This document shows, in pieces, positions 16,953 to 25,246 of a stretch of DNA of 64,000 nucleotides. Location: contig CBDANJ010000008.1 in assembly GCA_965197545.1 (NCBI GenBank), positions 372,001 to 436,000 of the forward strand, read 5' to 3'. The translations under genes were made by a program, and so were the position numbers. The notes beneath the pieces are model-generated. The model was not told the origin of the DNA and made no database searches. It worked only from the letters and a program-made list of their open reading frames with translations. The DNA comes from CATOSP01 sp965197545. GTDB taxonomy: Bacteria > Chloroflexota > Dehalococcoidia > Lucifugimonadales > UBA3495. The stretch's first letter is position 1. Every line of letters starts with the position of its first letter.

Positions 16953-17765
16953 ATCAAGTTCGAAAAGAGTTACACGCCGGCCCAGCAGGAGTTCCGGTGG
17001 GTGGTTCGCAGTTGGCTGGAGCAATACGTTCCCAGGGACCTGCGCATCCCGCCGGACGGAAGGCCGCTGGACGCCGAGACTCAGCTCCGCGTTAAGGACT
17101 TCAGGAGACTCCTGGGCGCTCAAGGTTGGTTGGCCCCGACCTGGCCTAGAGAGTACGGAGGGGGCGGCCTCAGCCCGGCGTTCGCCGAGGTCATTCAGGA
17201 AGAAATCCAGCAATTGACCCTCCCGTCGATGGGGGACAACAGCCGCTGGATTCCCGCCATGATGGCCTGGGGGACCGAAGAACAGAAACTCCGGTACGTC
17301 CTTCCTGCCCTGCGTGGTGAGACCATCACCTGGCAGGCCTTCAACGAGCCGCGAAGTGGGTCCGACCTCGCCTCCATCGGCACCCAGGCTGTATTGGAAG
17401 GGGACGAATACGTCATTTCCGGACAGAAGGCCTTCATCACCGGAAGATTCGACCCGGACTACCTTTGGACCCTGGCCGTCACCGACCCGGACCGTCCTCG
17501 CCGCCTGAACCTGGGTATCCTGATGGTGGACGCCACGTCTCCCGGCATATCCATCAGGACCCAAAGAATGTTGGCGGGAAGCGAACGCACCGTGACCCTC
17601 GAAAACGTCCGAGCGCATAAGGATTGCCTTGTTGGGCTGCCTACCCAAGGATGGGAAATAGCCCAAACCATCCTGGAAGAAGAGCGCGGCGGATACGCCT
17701 TCCGCACCAACGAGGACGCCACTATTCAAAGCATCCGCCAGTTCCTCCAGCAGGAACGGGAGTAA
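16953..17765 (+). CDS. Acyl-CoA dehydrogenase-like protein lacking the C-terminal domain; apparent ATC start
   Basis: A 270-residue paralogue of the preceding enzyme, if read from ATC at 16,953. This ATC aligns exactly with the ATG of the neighbour (IKFEKSYTPAQQEF against MDFKYHHTPEQEAF) and has AGAGG 6 bases upstream; an in-frame stop lies just before. The first conventional start is GTG at 17,001, which would remove the conserved first helix and has no good ribosome site. The N-terminal helices and the beta domain (WQAFNEPRSGSDLASIGTQ, GQKAFITGRFDPDYLW) are intact, but the reading frame ends shortly after the beta domain (FLQQERE), so the C-terminal helical bundle that completes the FAD and substrate pocket is missing. 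It is either decaying or half of a heteromeric enzyme. Confidence 0.75.
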   Translation: MKFEKSYTPAQQEFRWVVRSWLEQYVPRDLRIPPDGRPLDAETQLRVKDFRRLLGAQGWLAPTWPREYGGGGLSPAFAEVIQEEIQQLTLPSMGDNSRWIPAMMAWGTEEQKLRYVLPALRGETITWQAFNEPRSGSDLASIGTQAVLEGDEYVISGQKAFITGRFDPDYLWTLAVTDPDRPRRLNLGILMVDATSPGISIRTQRMLAGSERTVTLENVRAHKDCLVGLPTQGWEIAQTILEEERGGYAFRTNEDATIQSIRQFLQQERE

Positions 17766-17815
17766 CCGGACCTTCTCGGGACCGGGTATCGTAAGGAACC
17801 AGCCCGGAGCGTGTA

Positions 17816-19081
17816 TTGGACTTTCGATACCATTTCTCCGCTGAACAGGAGCAGTTCCGCCAGGAAGTCCAGTCCTGGATATTGACCAATCTGCCCCGCG
17901 AATCCGCCTCCCGGATTTCGTCCACAGCCACAGGACCCGAAAACCCGGAGTCCGCACCTTCCATACTTGCTCTCCTCGGGCCAAACGGTCCCACCGAGGC
18001 GTCCGTAACTCCGGGACCGGAAAGCGGAGGGCTAGATGGAGACCTAGCCGTCGTCCTGATGCAGGAATTGGAGCGGCATGGGCTACTCTGGTTGGCGCGA
18101 CAGAGCACAGGACTACTCCAGGCGATCACGGACTACGGCACAGCGGACCAACACGGTACGCTTCTTTCCGCCCTTACGACGGGAGAGTTGGCGTGTTGGA
18201 CGCCTTCACATAGTTCCGACGGCGCGGTGGACCCGGCGCGTACCCCGGTCGAGGCCATGCGCGATGGCGACGACTACATCCTGGACGGCACAGACCTGTT
18301 TCTTGGGCTGGGCGACTCCCCGGACTACCTGTGGGCGCCTGCGGTTAGTGACCCTGAGGGTCCATCCCCGGTCGTATCCGTATTTCTAGTCGCGGCCAAT
18401 CTGCACGGTGTGTCGGTCTCGACACCACGCCGACTCACATCCTCCCAACAACACCGGGTCGTGTTCGACAACGTTCGCGTCCCCTCTTATTGTTTATTAG
18501 GACGCGATGGTGACGGTTGGGTACTAAACTCATTACTTCATGCTTCGGAGATGGACCCCCTTCCGCCAGCGCCGAATGACCCGCGCGTGGACCAGCTCCT
18601 GAAGTATGCCGGGGAGACCGTCCGGGATGGAGAAACCCTTGCTGGCGAGCCCAACCGCCAGCAACTTTTGATGGAAGCCTACATAGACTCCCGGGTCTCA
18701 TTTCTGTTCCGCACCCGCGACGCTTGGATGAGTGAGACCAGCCAGAACTTGACCTACCATGTGGCCCAAACCCGCCAATGGGAACGCAGGACTTCCGAGC
18801 GGTTGGCCGGGGTTTCCAGGTCGGTCATGGGCATGTATGCGATGCTAGATCCAGATGATCCACGCGCCCCGTCCCAGGGGAGTTTCGAATACCTTCAGCT
18901 CCTCGGAGTTGCCGAAGAACCCCCGGAATCAGCCGTAGCCGGAGACGCTGCCCTGATAGCCAACGCCCTGGGATTGGCGGGGCCTCCCTTGGAGGCCGTC
19001 GGCGGTACCCAATCCTGGGACCAAGATCAAACCGGCGAACATACGCAACCTATTGCGGAGCTTTCCTCGCCCGCCCGGTAG
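17816..19081 (+). CDS. Degenerate acyl-CoA dehydrogenase-like protein retaining the C-terminal domain
   Basis: A 421-residue paralogue starting at TTG, with GGAG 7 bases upstream; the start aligns with the N-termini of the two preceding proteins (MDFRYHFSAEQEQFRQEV). A Pro/Ser-rich low-complexity stretch replaces much of the helical domain at residues 35-75. In the beta domain, the family motif around the FAD-contacting TEP-x-x-GSD is lost (CWTPSHSSDGAVD). The C-terminal bundle resembles that of the first gene (EAYIDSRVSFLFRTRDAWM, MGMYAMLDPDDPRAP). It is therefore probably not active alone. It is complementary to the preceding protein, which keeps the beta domain and lacks the C-terminal bundle. 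The open frame over 1.2 kb argues against recent inactivation. Confidence 0.75.
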   Translation: MDFRYHFSAEQEQFRQEVQSWILTNLPRESASRISSTATGPENPESAPSILALLGPNGPTEASVTPGPESGGLDGDLAVVLMQELERHGLLWLARQSTGLLQAITDYGTADQHGTLLSALTTGELACWTPSHSSDGAVDPARTPVEAMRDGDDYILDGTDLFLGLGDSPDYLWAPAVSDPEGPSPVVSVFLVAANLHGVSVSTPRRLTSSQQHRVVFDNVRVPSYCLLGRDGDGWVLNSLLHASEMDPLPPAPNDPRVDQLLKYAGETVRDGETLAGEPNRQQLLMEAYIDSRVSFLFRTRDAWMSETSQNLTYHVAQTRQWERRTSERLAGVSRSVMGMYAMLDPDDPRAPSQGSFEYLQLLGVAEEPPESAVAGDAALIANALGLAGPPLEAVGGTQSWDQDQTGEHTQPIAELSSPAR

Positions 19082-19150
19082 CGATTAGATTCAATACAAG
19101 CGGCAACCAGACAAGCCCCAACCAATGATAGAACACCGAAGGAGAATGTA

Positions 19151-20287
19151 ATGGACCTGGCCTTGACTGAAATTCAGACCCTCTTGCAGAACTCGGCGAG
19201 GGAGTTCCTGGAAGCTGAGATGCCCAAGTCCCGCGTGCTGGAGATCGACGACAGTGAAAGCGGTTTCGCCGTCGAAATCTGGGAGATGATGTGCGAAATC
19301 GGCTGGGCCGGCATGGTGATCCCGGAAGAGTACGGCGGTTCCGGGAACACATTCACCGACCTCGGCATCGTCCAGGAATTGATGGGCTTCTACGCCTGTC
19401 CCAGCCCGCTTCTGTCGTCGGCGGTACTGTGTTCCCAGGCCATCCTAGAGGCAGGCGACGACGCGCAGAAGCAAGCCCTATTGCCGTCCATCGCGTCTGG
19501 TCAACAAATTTTCGCCTTTGCCTTCACCGAACCCGACTACGGTTGGGGCCCCGGCACGGTCCAGCTCCCCGCCAGCCGAAGCAACGGCAACTTCGTGCTC
19601 AACGGGAGCAAGCTGTTCATCCCGGACGCCAACGTGGCAGACCAGTTGGTTGTCGTCGCCCGCACTTCTTCCGGCGACCGGCCGGACCAGGGCGTTACCA
19701 TGTTGGTGGTGGACAAAGACTCCCCCGGCATCTCAGTACGAGTCCAGACAGGCTGGATCGGCCCCAAGGTCTGCGAGGTCGACTTCTCCAATGTGGAAGT
19801 CTCTGAAGCCAACGTCCTCGGCCCGGTTGGCGGAGCATGGCCCGCCATCGACACGGCCATGGAGCGGGCCACGGGAGCGCTCTGCGCCTACATGGCGGGC
19901 GGCACCGAGAGAGTGTTCGAAATGGCCCAGGAGTACAGCCAGACCAGGATTGCATTCGGCGTGCCCATCGGGACCTTCCAGCGGGTCCAGGACCACGTGA
20001 TCGACGCCCTGAACGAGGCCGACGCCGCGAAGTGGTCTGCCTTCGATGCCCTTTCCCAGATGGATGATGGAGACCCAGGCGCGGGCGTGGCTGTTTCGAT
20101 GGCTAAAGCCGTAGTCAGCGACGGCTTCCCACGGGCCTGCGACTCTTCCCATCACGTCCACGGGGGGATCGGCACCGACCTGGAGTTCGGCCTTACCCAA
20201 TACACCAAGCGGGCCAGGACCCTGCAGCACTACCTCGGCGACGCCATCTTCCACAAGGCCAGGATGGCCCGCCTAATGGGTATCTAA
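19151..20287 (+). CDS. Acyl-CoA dehydrogenase (fourth)
   Basis: A 378-residue enzyme of the same superfamily but a different branch: it starts MDLALTEIQTLLQNSAREFL. It has GWAGMVIPEEYGGSGNTFTD in the helical domain, FAFTEPDYGWGPGTVQLPAS instead of the strict GSD motif, and a C-terminal bundle with QEYSQTRIAFGVPIGTFQRV and the HHVHGGIGTDLEFGLTQYTK segment. Full length for the family. AAGGAG precedes the ATG. It lies 69 bp after the third gene with no terminator between, so the two are probably co-transcribed. It may partner one of the other dehydrogenases; the substrate is unknown. Confidence 0.92.
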   Translation: MDLALTEIQTLLQNSAREFLEAEMPKSRVLEIDDSESGFAVEIWEMMCEIGWAGMVIPEEYGGSGNTFTDLGIVQELMGFYACPSPLLSSAVLCSQAILEAGDDAQKQALLPSIASGQQIFAFAFTEPDYGWGPGTVQLPASRSNGNFVLNGSKLFIPDANVADQLVVVARTSSGDRPDQGVTMLVVDKDSPGISVRVQTGWIGPKVCEVDFSNVEVSEANVLGPVGGAWPAIDTAMERATGALCAYMAGGTERVFEMAQEYSQTRIAFGVPIGTFQRVQDHVIDALNEADAAKWSAFDALSQMDDGDPGAGVAVSMAKAVVSDGFPRACDSSHHVHGGIGTDLEFGLTQYTKRARTLQHYLGDAIFHKARMARLMGI

Positions 20288-20303
20288 CCAACCAGGAAAC
20301 AGT

Positions 20304-20339
20304 AAGACCCGGCGGCCTTCACGAGGGCCGCCGGGTCTT
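20304..20339 (+). terminator. Terminator of acyl-CoA dehydrogenase cluster
   Basis: A perfect 14-bp stem (AAGACCCGGCGGCC, 20,304-20,317, with 20,326-20,339) and 8-base loop, followed by TTTGCTTG. Confidence 0.85.
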
Positions 20340-20370
20340 TGCTTGTCCGGAGAATTCTAAGAATTTCAGA

Positions 20371-20763
20371 TTAAAGGTCTTGCATCCGTATGAACTGGTT
20401 CCCTTCACCGGTCCTGATTTCTATTCCGTATGCCGTAACAACACATACGCCATGTCCCAGGGCAGCTAGCCTATCGGATTGAAGCAGACGACTTATGCAA
20501 TCGAATGTCTCTTGCAACAGCAGGTCGCGGCCTTCAAACCTTTGGGGTATGTACAAAACACCCTGGTTGATCGCACAAAGGCGCCGCTCCGGAAACCCTC
20601 GGTCACGAGTCACGATGGTCCGCTCTTCAGAATTCGCCATCGCAACGATGGCCGCGTCTCCAGGGTCAGGGTCATTCGAAACCGCTTGGACGTCGGACAG
20701 TCCAATGCTGCGCAACAGAGTGATTACCCTGCTCCCAAGGTTGTTTTCACAAAGGAACCGCAT
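20371..20763 (-). CDS. DUF5615-type PIN-like protein (putative toxin)
   Basis: A 130-residue protein with the DUF5615 pattern: an N-terminal acidic residue in a disordered-looking start (MRFLCENNLG), then DPDPGDAAIVAMANSEERTIVTRDRGFPE, in which conserved Asp residues resemble the PIN-nuclease metal site. DUF5615 proteins are usually paired with DUF433 proteins in VapBC-like modules. Here the DUF433 gene ends 3 bases upstream on the same strand, so translation is probably coupled. RNase activity is inferred from the family. Confidence 0.72.
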   Translation of the reverse strand: MRFLCENNLGSRVITLLRSIGLSDVQAVSNDPDPGDAAIVAMANSEERTIVTRDRGFPERRLCAINQGVLYIPQRFEGRDLLLQETFDCISRLLQSDRLAALGHGVCVVTAYGIEIRTGEGNQFIRMQDL

Positions 20764-20766
20764 CGA

Positions 20767-21201
20767 TTACTCTTCGTATTCAACCAGATGAAAGTCGCAT
20801 ACCAACGCCGCAAATCCCAGGCAGTGTTCAACGTCCGTTTCCGTGATGCCTAAGTCCTCTATCGGGTCATCATGAGTCGCTAAGTATCTCAGCACGAGGG
20901 CGACGGAAATCCTGGTCTCGGCTAAGCAAGGCTTACCATTCAGTGTCTCAAGGTTCGTGGTCACCGCAGGCTGAGAATCCGAACACTCCGTGTACACATC
21001 GGATATCGGCTTCGCATGAGGCCCATACGTTGCAGGCCGTTTCGATCTCAAGGCAGTGCGCCTCCGGACGCCGGAATACGAACGAGCCATCTCCTCGCGG
21101 TTTTCAAGAGCGAACACGTGCGTCCATCGACGAGGCCAATCATTACCCTTCGATCTCTTGGCTAGCCTCTGTTTCCTTAGTCGTTTCGAGAACACTACCA
21201 T
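20767..21201 (-). CDS. DUF433 family protein (putative antitoxin)
   Basis: A 144-residue protein whose last 65 residues match DUF433 (LNGKPCLAETRISVALVLRY followed by a helix with ITETDVEHCLGFA), a winged-helix-like domain of antitoxins. The start is placed at 21,201 because GGAG lies 8 bases upstream. This gives an unusually long, basic N-terminal extension of about 75 residues, while family members are generally near 75 residues in total, so the true start may be further in. The stop lies 3 bases before the DUF5615 start. Confidence 0.65.
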   Translation of the reverse strand: MVVFSKRLRKQRLAKRSKGNDWPRRWTHVFALENREEMARSYSGVRRRTALRSKRPATYGPHAKPISDVYTECSDSQPAVTTNLETLNGKPCLAETRISVALVLRYLATHDDPIEDLGITETDVEHCLGFAALVCDFHLVEYEE

Positions 21202-21414
21202 TTCAGGTTCTCCACTTAATCCTTAATTTGACCCTGCGCGTGCATCGTGGATTTCCAATCTACTCTTTAAATGTCAACCATTTCTACAAGCGTATGGGTT
21301 GGGTGGATTGGATTACACCATGAATGGGACGCTTCAAGTGGTAAGTGAGGTTGCAGCCCTCATGGGCCGACGGGTGGCGAGCGGGCGTGGGTGACGGGAG
21401 CCATCCCGTGTGTA
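21202..21414. other. Gap between two minus-strand genes
   Basis: A TTGACA on the minus strand near 21,270 lacks a convincing -10. No gene is seen. Confidence 0.35.
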
Positions 21415-22302
21415 TCAGGGTCTTTCTGGGGAGTCGAAACCCTGTTCCAAGTCCGTTAGAAAGTCCTCGACGTTGGGGGAGAGGCGACTTGAAGATTGGT
21501 TCTCTTCTCGTTGCTCGCGGTCATATCGCTCTTCCAGCCGCTCCAGCAATGAGGACACTTCGGAGGCGTCGTTGACGATGTTCTGTAGGGCGTCGTACTG
21601 CTGGCGCCCACGCTCCCCTTCCTTCAGCCGGTCGGGGAAGTTGTACAGGCTACAGAGCACTTCCATGAGCCGGCTGGTGCCGGTGAAGTCCTCGTCTACC
21701 TGGAAATACTGGGGCAAGTGGACTATGAAGGTCCGGGTTTCCGCGCCCATCTGCTCGGCCTGCTGGGAGATCAGGTAGGTGATGCTGGTGGGGCCCTCGT
21801 AGTTGCTGGACCGGGCGCCAACCAGCCGGTGCTCTTCTTCCGCTTCGGGCTGGTCCGACGCGCCCGACACCAGGAGAGGGCGGGTATGTGGCACCATGTC
21901 GTACATCGCGCCGATCAGCGAGTAACGTTTGGTCCCCAGTAGCTTCAGGACTTCGACCACGGAGTCTGTGTAGTCTTCACCATAGACATGCGGCTCCAGA
22001 AGGTGGGCGAACACCAGGTCAGGACCCTCCTCGCGTACCGCGTAGCGAAAGATGGTGCTTGGGATGGAATAGCCCCGCTTGCCCTGGTCGATGTAGGAGC
22101 GGGGACGGTAGCGAGTGAAGTCGTAGAACCGCCCTGGCTTTACGAGGCGGCCAAGCTCCTTGGCCCGCAAGTGCCTCTCGATCCGGTCCAAACTCAAGGT
22201 GCCAACGTTGCCCACGTCGATCCAGGGCCTGAGCACGGCCAAAACGTGGGGATCTTTCAGATCGGGTAACGGCTCTTCAAGGGAGAAATGACCGGTCAAC
22301 AT
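21415..22302 (-). CDS. PAC2 family protein
   Basis: A 295-residue protein of the PAC2 (proteasome assembly chaperone-like, COG2047) family. It shows DPHVLAVLRPWIDVGNVGTL, a conserved FYDFTRYRP segment, LVFAHLLEPHVYGEDYTDSV and a region listing paired helices. The C-terminal 70 residues (LLERLEERYDREQREENQSS) are predicted coiled coil with an acidic tail. The frame is also open to an ATG at 22,353, but neither start has a clear ribosome site; the inner one is chosen because the upstream residues look non-coding. PAC2 proteins in bacteria with no proteasome are of unknown role. It leads a block of minus-strand genes. Confidence 0.75.
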   Translation of the reverse strand: MLTGHFSLEEPLPDLKDPHVLAVLRPWIDVGNVGTLSLDRIERHLRAKELGRLVKPGRFYDFTRYRPRSYIDQGKRGYSIPSTIFRYAVREEGPDLVFAHLLEPHVYGEDYTDSVVEVLKLLGTKRYSLIGAMYDMVPHTRPLLVSGASDQPEAEEEHRLVGARSSNYEGPTSITYLISQQAEQMGAETRTFIVHLPQYFQVDEDFTGTSRLMEVLCSLYNFPDRLKEGERGRQQYDALQNIVNDASEVSSLLERLEERYDREQREENQSSSRLSPNVEDFLTDLEQGFDSPERP

Positions 22303-22398
22303 AACTACAGTCTGACAGTGTGGATTTGCGTTTACAAGGGCCTGGAAGCCCATCTAACGGCCACTTGATCGGACGCCTGACCCGCGCGAAAGTTGGGG

Positions 22399-22620
22399 CT
22401 ACTCCTGTTGCCAATACCAGCCGCGGCCACGGCAATTCGGGCAGAGTTGAATCCCCGTGCCGCTGCACTGCGGGCATTCCTCCCACCACCCGTTGCGCTT
22501 GGTCAGGTCCCAGTGTTCATCATCCCTCACGTACACGTGGCCCTGGTCGCAGGAAGGATTTCGGCACGCTGTCGCACCTTCACCCACGCAGTCCTGGCAG
22601 GGCTCCCTAATCATAGCCAT
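22399..22620 (-). CDS. Small CxxCxGxG zinc-binding protein
   Basis: A 73-residue protein with four Cys-rich knuckles (CQDCVGEG, CRNPSCDQGH, CPQCSGTG, CPNCRGRG) like the DnaJ zinc-finger domain, but with no J-domain. It probably binds two zinc ions and may act in protein folding or redox contacts. GAGG sits 8 bases before the ATG. It lies 42 bp after the amidohydrolase gene and probably shares its transcript. Confidence 0.75.
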   Translation of the reverse strand: MAMIREPCQDCVGEGATACRNPSCDQGHVYVRDDEHWDLTKRNGWWEECPQCSGTGIQLCPNCRGRGWYWQQE

Positions 22621-22661
22621 GCCAGCGCCTCATCCAATGGCCGGGGCTCCGGGAGCCATTC

Positions 22662-23843
22662 CTAGCAATTCCCCATCTGCACCAATTGGCCTTCTCGCCA
22701 GGCCACCGTACCGGCCCGCACCGACATGAACGTGTCCAGCCGGACCTTGCCGTCAACCATGTGGCCGGCGCTGTCAAACCAAACGAACCTGCCTTCCCGC
22801 AGATCGTACACCGCGGCATCCCCGGACATGCCCGGCGCAAGCGATCCAATCTCACCTTCCATGCCCAGGACCTTGGCCGGACGGCTGGTGCTGGCCGCTA
22901 CGGCATCCTCTAGCGGCATCCCCAGGGCGTGGAACTGGCTGACGAGGTCGTTCATCAAATAGACCGTGCGTCCCGGCGGCGCGATGTGAATATCGGTGCT
23001 GATGGTGTCTGGGAAGAACTCCTGGGCAATGGAAGCCTTGACCACCTCCGAATCGCAGTGGACCCCCGCGTGGGCAACGTCCATGATGACGCCCCGGTCC
23101 GCGGCTTCCTTCACCTGGCGCCGGATCTTGCCCTGATTGTCCAATATCCCCTCAGGATTGCCGTTAAACGCATGGGTAACGATGTCTCCAGGCCCCAGGA
23201 ACTCCAGGATGTCGGGAAGCGGTATCGGGGTGCCGCTGACGTGCACCATGAGCATACTGCCGGACTGGTCGGCGGCTTCCCTCGCCTTGCGCATCGCCTC
23301 GTGTGCGTTCCACGCCGCCACCGCGTTGATGTGCATCCTGACCTTCACGCCAAAGCAAAAGCCGGGGTTCTCTTTGATGGCGTCAGAGGTCTGGTCGACG
23401 TCGATTATTCTGAGGTCATGGAGCCCGCCTCCCAACAAACGGTTGGCCGCCAGCCCCACTCCGCCTATGTGCAGGAAAGCGAGTAACCGGGTCCTGTGCG
23501 CTGGGAACACGTAGTCACGCATCGCCCCGTAGTTCAGGCATCCAGCGCTCCCCGCGTCGACGCCAGTCGTGCATCCGGCGGAGAGGCACATCTCGTCGGC
23601 GTGGACTGCGGTGCCGTTCCCCCCGTGGTAAAAGTGGCCGTGCAAGTCGATCAGTCCCGGAGTAATCAGCTTCCCGGTCACGTCCACAGTCGAAGCGGCC
23701 GTTTCCGGGTCAATCCGCTCCGCAACCGCCGACACGACGCCATCCTTGAAGGCCACATCCCGCCGGTCGTGAATTCCCTGGGCCGGGTCGAGCAGCGTAC
23801 CCCCGGTCAACACAAGGTCATGGGCTACAGGTATCGTGGTCAC
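22662..23843 (-). CDS. Amidohydrolase/deacetylase-family metallohydrolase
   Basis: A 393-residue TIM-barrel metal-dependent hydrolase. The metal motif HGH is at His68 and His70 (LIDLHGH). Further expected ligands are a Lys in VKVRMH, His in MLMVHVSG and VTHAFNG, and Asp in STDIHIAPP. The first and last 60 residues form the beta-sandwich typical of the family (LVLTGGTLLDPAQGI; SLAPGMSGDAAVYDLREG). The start is GTG with GGAGGG 6 bases upstream. The sequence is of the COG3964 type, annotated as dihydroorotase-like or deacetylase; the substrate is not determined. Confidence 0.85.
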   Translation of the reverse strand: MTTIPVAHDLVLTGGTLLDPAQGIHDRRDVAFKDGVVSAVAERIDPETAASTVDVTGKLITPGLIDLHGHFYHGGNGTAVHADEMCLSAGCTTGVDAGSAGCLNYGAMRDYVFPAHRTRLLAFLHIGGVGLAANRLLGGGLHDLRIIDVDQTSDAIKENPGFCFGVKVRMHINAVAAWNAHEAMRKAREAADQSGSMLMVHVSGTPIPLPDILEFLGPGDIVTHAFNGNPEGILDNQGKIRRQVKEAADRGVIMDVAHAGVHCDSEVVKASIAQEFFPDTISTDIHIAPPGRTVYLMNDLVSQFHALGMPLEDAVAASTSRPAKVLGMEGEIGSLAPGMSGDAAVYDLREGRFVWFDSAGHMVDGKVRLDTFMSVRAGTVAWREGQLVQMGNC

Positions 23844-23893
23844 GGCTCACCCTCCGAATGCGAGATTCGCCAGATAGGGGCTGGCGCCCCAGG

Positions 23894-24337
23894 TTACTGT
23901 TCGTCCTCGGGCTCAGTGTATTCCAGGCGGCGCAGGCGTGGGTAGACCAGTTCCTTGGGGTGTTGGAAGTCATGGTCGGAGATGTCCGCCGATTCATCCA
24001 CCCGCCGAGTGCCAAACGCCTCGATGGCCTGCTGGAGCAATAGTCTCACCACCTGCGGAGATCTGCCTTCGAGGCGGCCCAGTTGGTAGGCCAATGTAAC
24101 CGCAAGTTGGTTCCTTGTGATCTGCTCGAAGGCGGCAGGGTCATTGAGGTCTTCAGGCATACTGCCGCATTGCTCGAGGAAATCGTCGAGGACTTGCCCT
24201 AGAATATCGGGCAAGCCACCCAACTCTATCTCCGTCATGTAGCCTGTGAGCTTATCCGTGAGGTCGATGATCCCATCCTCGGGCAATAGGACCCCATCGA
24301 GGTCTAACTCCGGACCGCCGTTCGGATCTTCCGCCAT
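23894..24337 (-). CDS. Hypothetical acidic protein
   Basis: A 147-residue protein starting MAEDPNGGPEL, with GGGAG upstream. It is mostly helical and acidic (LPDILGQVLDDFLEQCGSMPED, LLLQQAIEAFG) and ends in a charged tail. No family is recognised. It lies 50 bp upstream of the amidohydrolase gene on the same strand. Confidence 0.55.
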   Translation of the reverse strand: MAEDPNGGPELDLDGVLLPEDGIIDLTDKLTGYMTEIELGGLPDILGQVLDDFLEQCGSMPEDLNDPAAFEQITRNQLAVTLAYQLGRLEGRSPQVVRLLLQQAIEAFGTRRVDESADISDHDFQHPKELVYPRLRRLEYTEPEDEQ

Positions 24338-24514
24338 TTGGTCTGGCTCCCTGTGTCCGGACTCCGCCCATCTCCAATTACACATCCGGCCTAAGGTACC
24401 GGCATACTCAAAACAGAAAGGCGGGAGGGCTACCCTGAGGTACTGCATTTTAGCACGGGCAGTACCGGAACGAGGACTGTTCCGGGAGGTTACGCTCGTG
24501 GCAGCCGGTACGGG

Positions 24515-25216
24515 CTATCCACCCATTGCCAGGGACGTTAGAAGCCGCACCGGGGGGCCGATCACGCCCCAAAGAATGCCCAGGCCGAACAGGTAGTCAA
24601 ACATCACCAGACCCACCAGGAGTACCGGGCCGTATCGCTGGAACTGGTCATAGGTCTGTTGATGCTGGCTTGGGATAAGTCCGCCTACTACCTTGGAACC
24701 GTCCAGCGGAGCCAACGGGATGAGGTTGAACACCGCCAGCAGGAAATTGAAGAGGACCGTCAGCCCCAATATGGCCGCAAGGAACTCCTCAGGCCCTCCC
24801 CCTCTCACATCCGCCACCCAATCCAACCGGAATATGCGAACGTCTACGATCCCCAGCCTAATCGGCGCAGCCAGCAGGAATGCAGTGATCAGGTTCGAGA
24901 TTGGCCCCGCACCCGCTACCAGGGATACACCGGTCATGCCGTGGGCCAACCTGCGCTCATTTACCGGAACGGGTTTGCCCCAGCCGAACCCGGCCACCAG
25001 GAACATGAGAGACCCGCTGGGGTCCAGGTGCCGCAACGGATTCAACGACACTCTCCCCTGATGCCTGGCCGTGTGGTCTCCCAAGGTACTGGCCACGAAG
25101 GCGTGGCTGAATTCGTGGACGGTGACCGCGACAATTAGGGCCAAGGCTGTCAACCCCACCAGGAGCAGGAAGCTGATAGGGTCGTCCAGAAGCAGTTGCC
25201 GGGAACTAATCAACAT
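24515..25216 (-). CDS. Site-2 protease family protein (M50 metalloprotease)
   Basis: A 233-residue membrane zinc protease. HEFSH at residues 34-38 is the HExxH zinc motif within the second hydrophobic segment, and NLIPLAPLDG (164-173) supplies the third ligand Asp. SLNPLRHLDPSGSL is also typical. Four or more membrane segments are visible. It is of the compact type with no PDZ domain, the kind found widely in Chloroflexota and thermophiles; substrates are unknown. Confidence 0.92.
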   Translation of the reverse strand: MLISSRQLLLDDPISFLLLVGLTALALIVAVTVHEFSHAFVASTLGDHTARHQGRVSLNPLRHLDPSGSLMFLVAGFGWGKPVPVNERRLAHGMTGVSLVAGAGPISNLITAFLLAAPIRLGIVDVRIFRLDWVADVRGGGPEEFLAAILGLTVLFNFLLAVFNLIPLAPLDGSKVVGGLIPSQHQQTYDQFQRYGPVLLVGLVMFDYLFGLGILWGVIGPPVRLLTSLAMGG

Positions 25217-25246
25217 GGGCGATTGAACAAGGGGCGCAGCGGCCCG

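Noticed and set aside
16635..17984. 449-codon minus-strand frame across acyl-CoA dehydrogenase genes
   Set aside because: It spans three real genes and an intergenic terminator; its composition is that of an antisense shadow.
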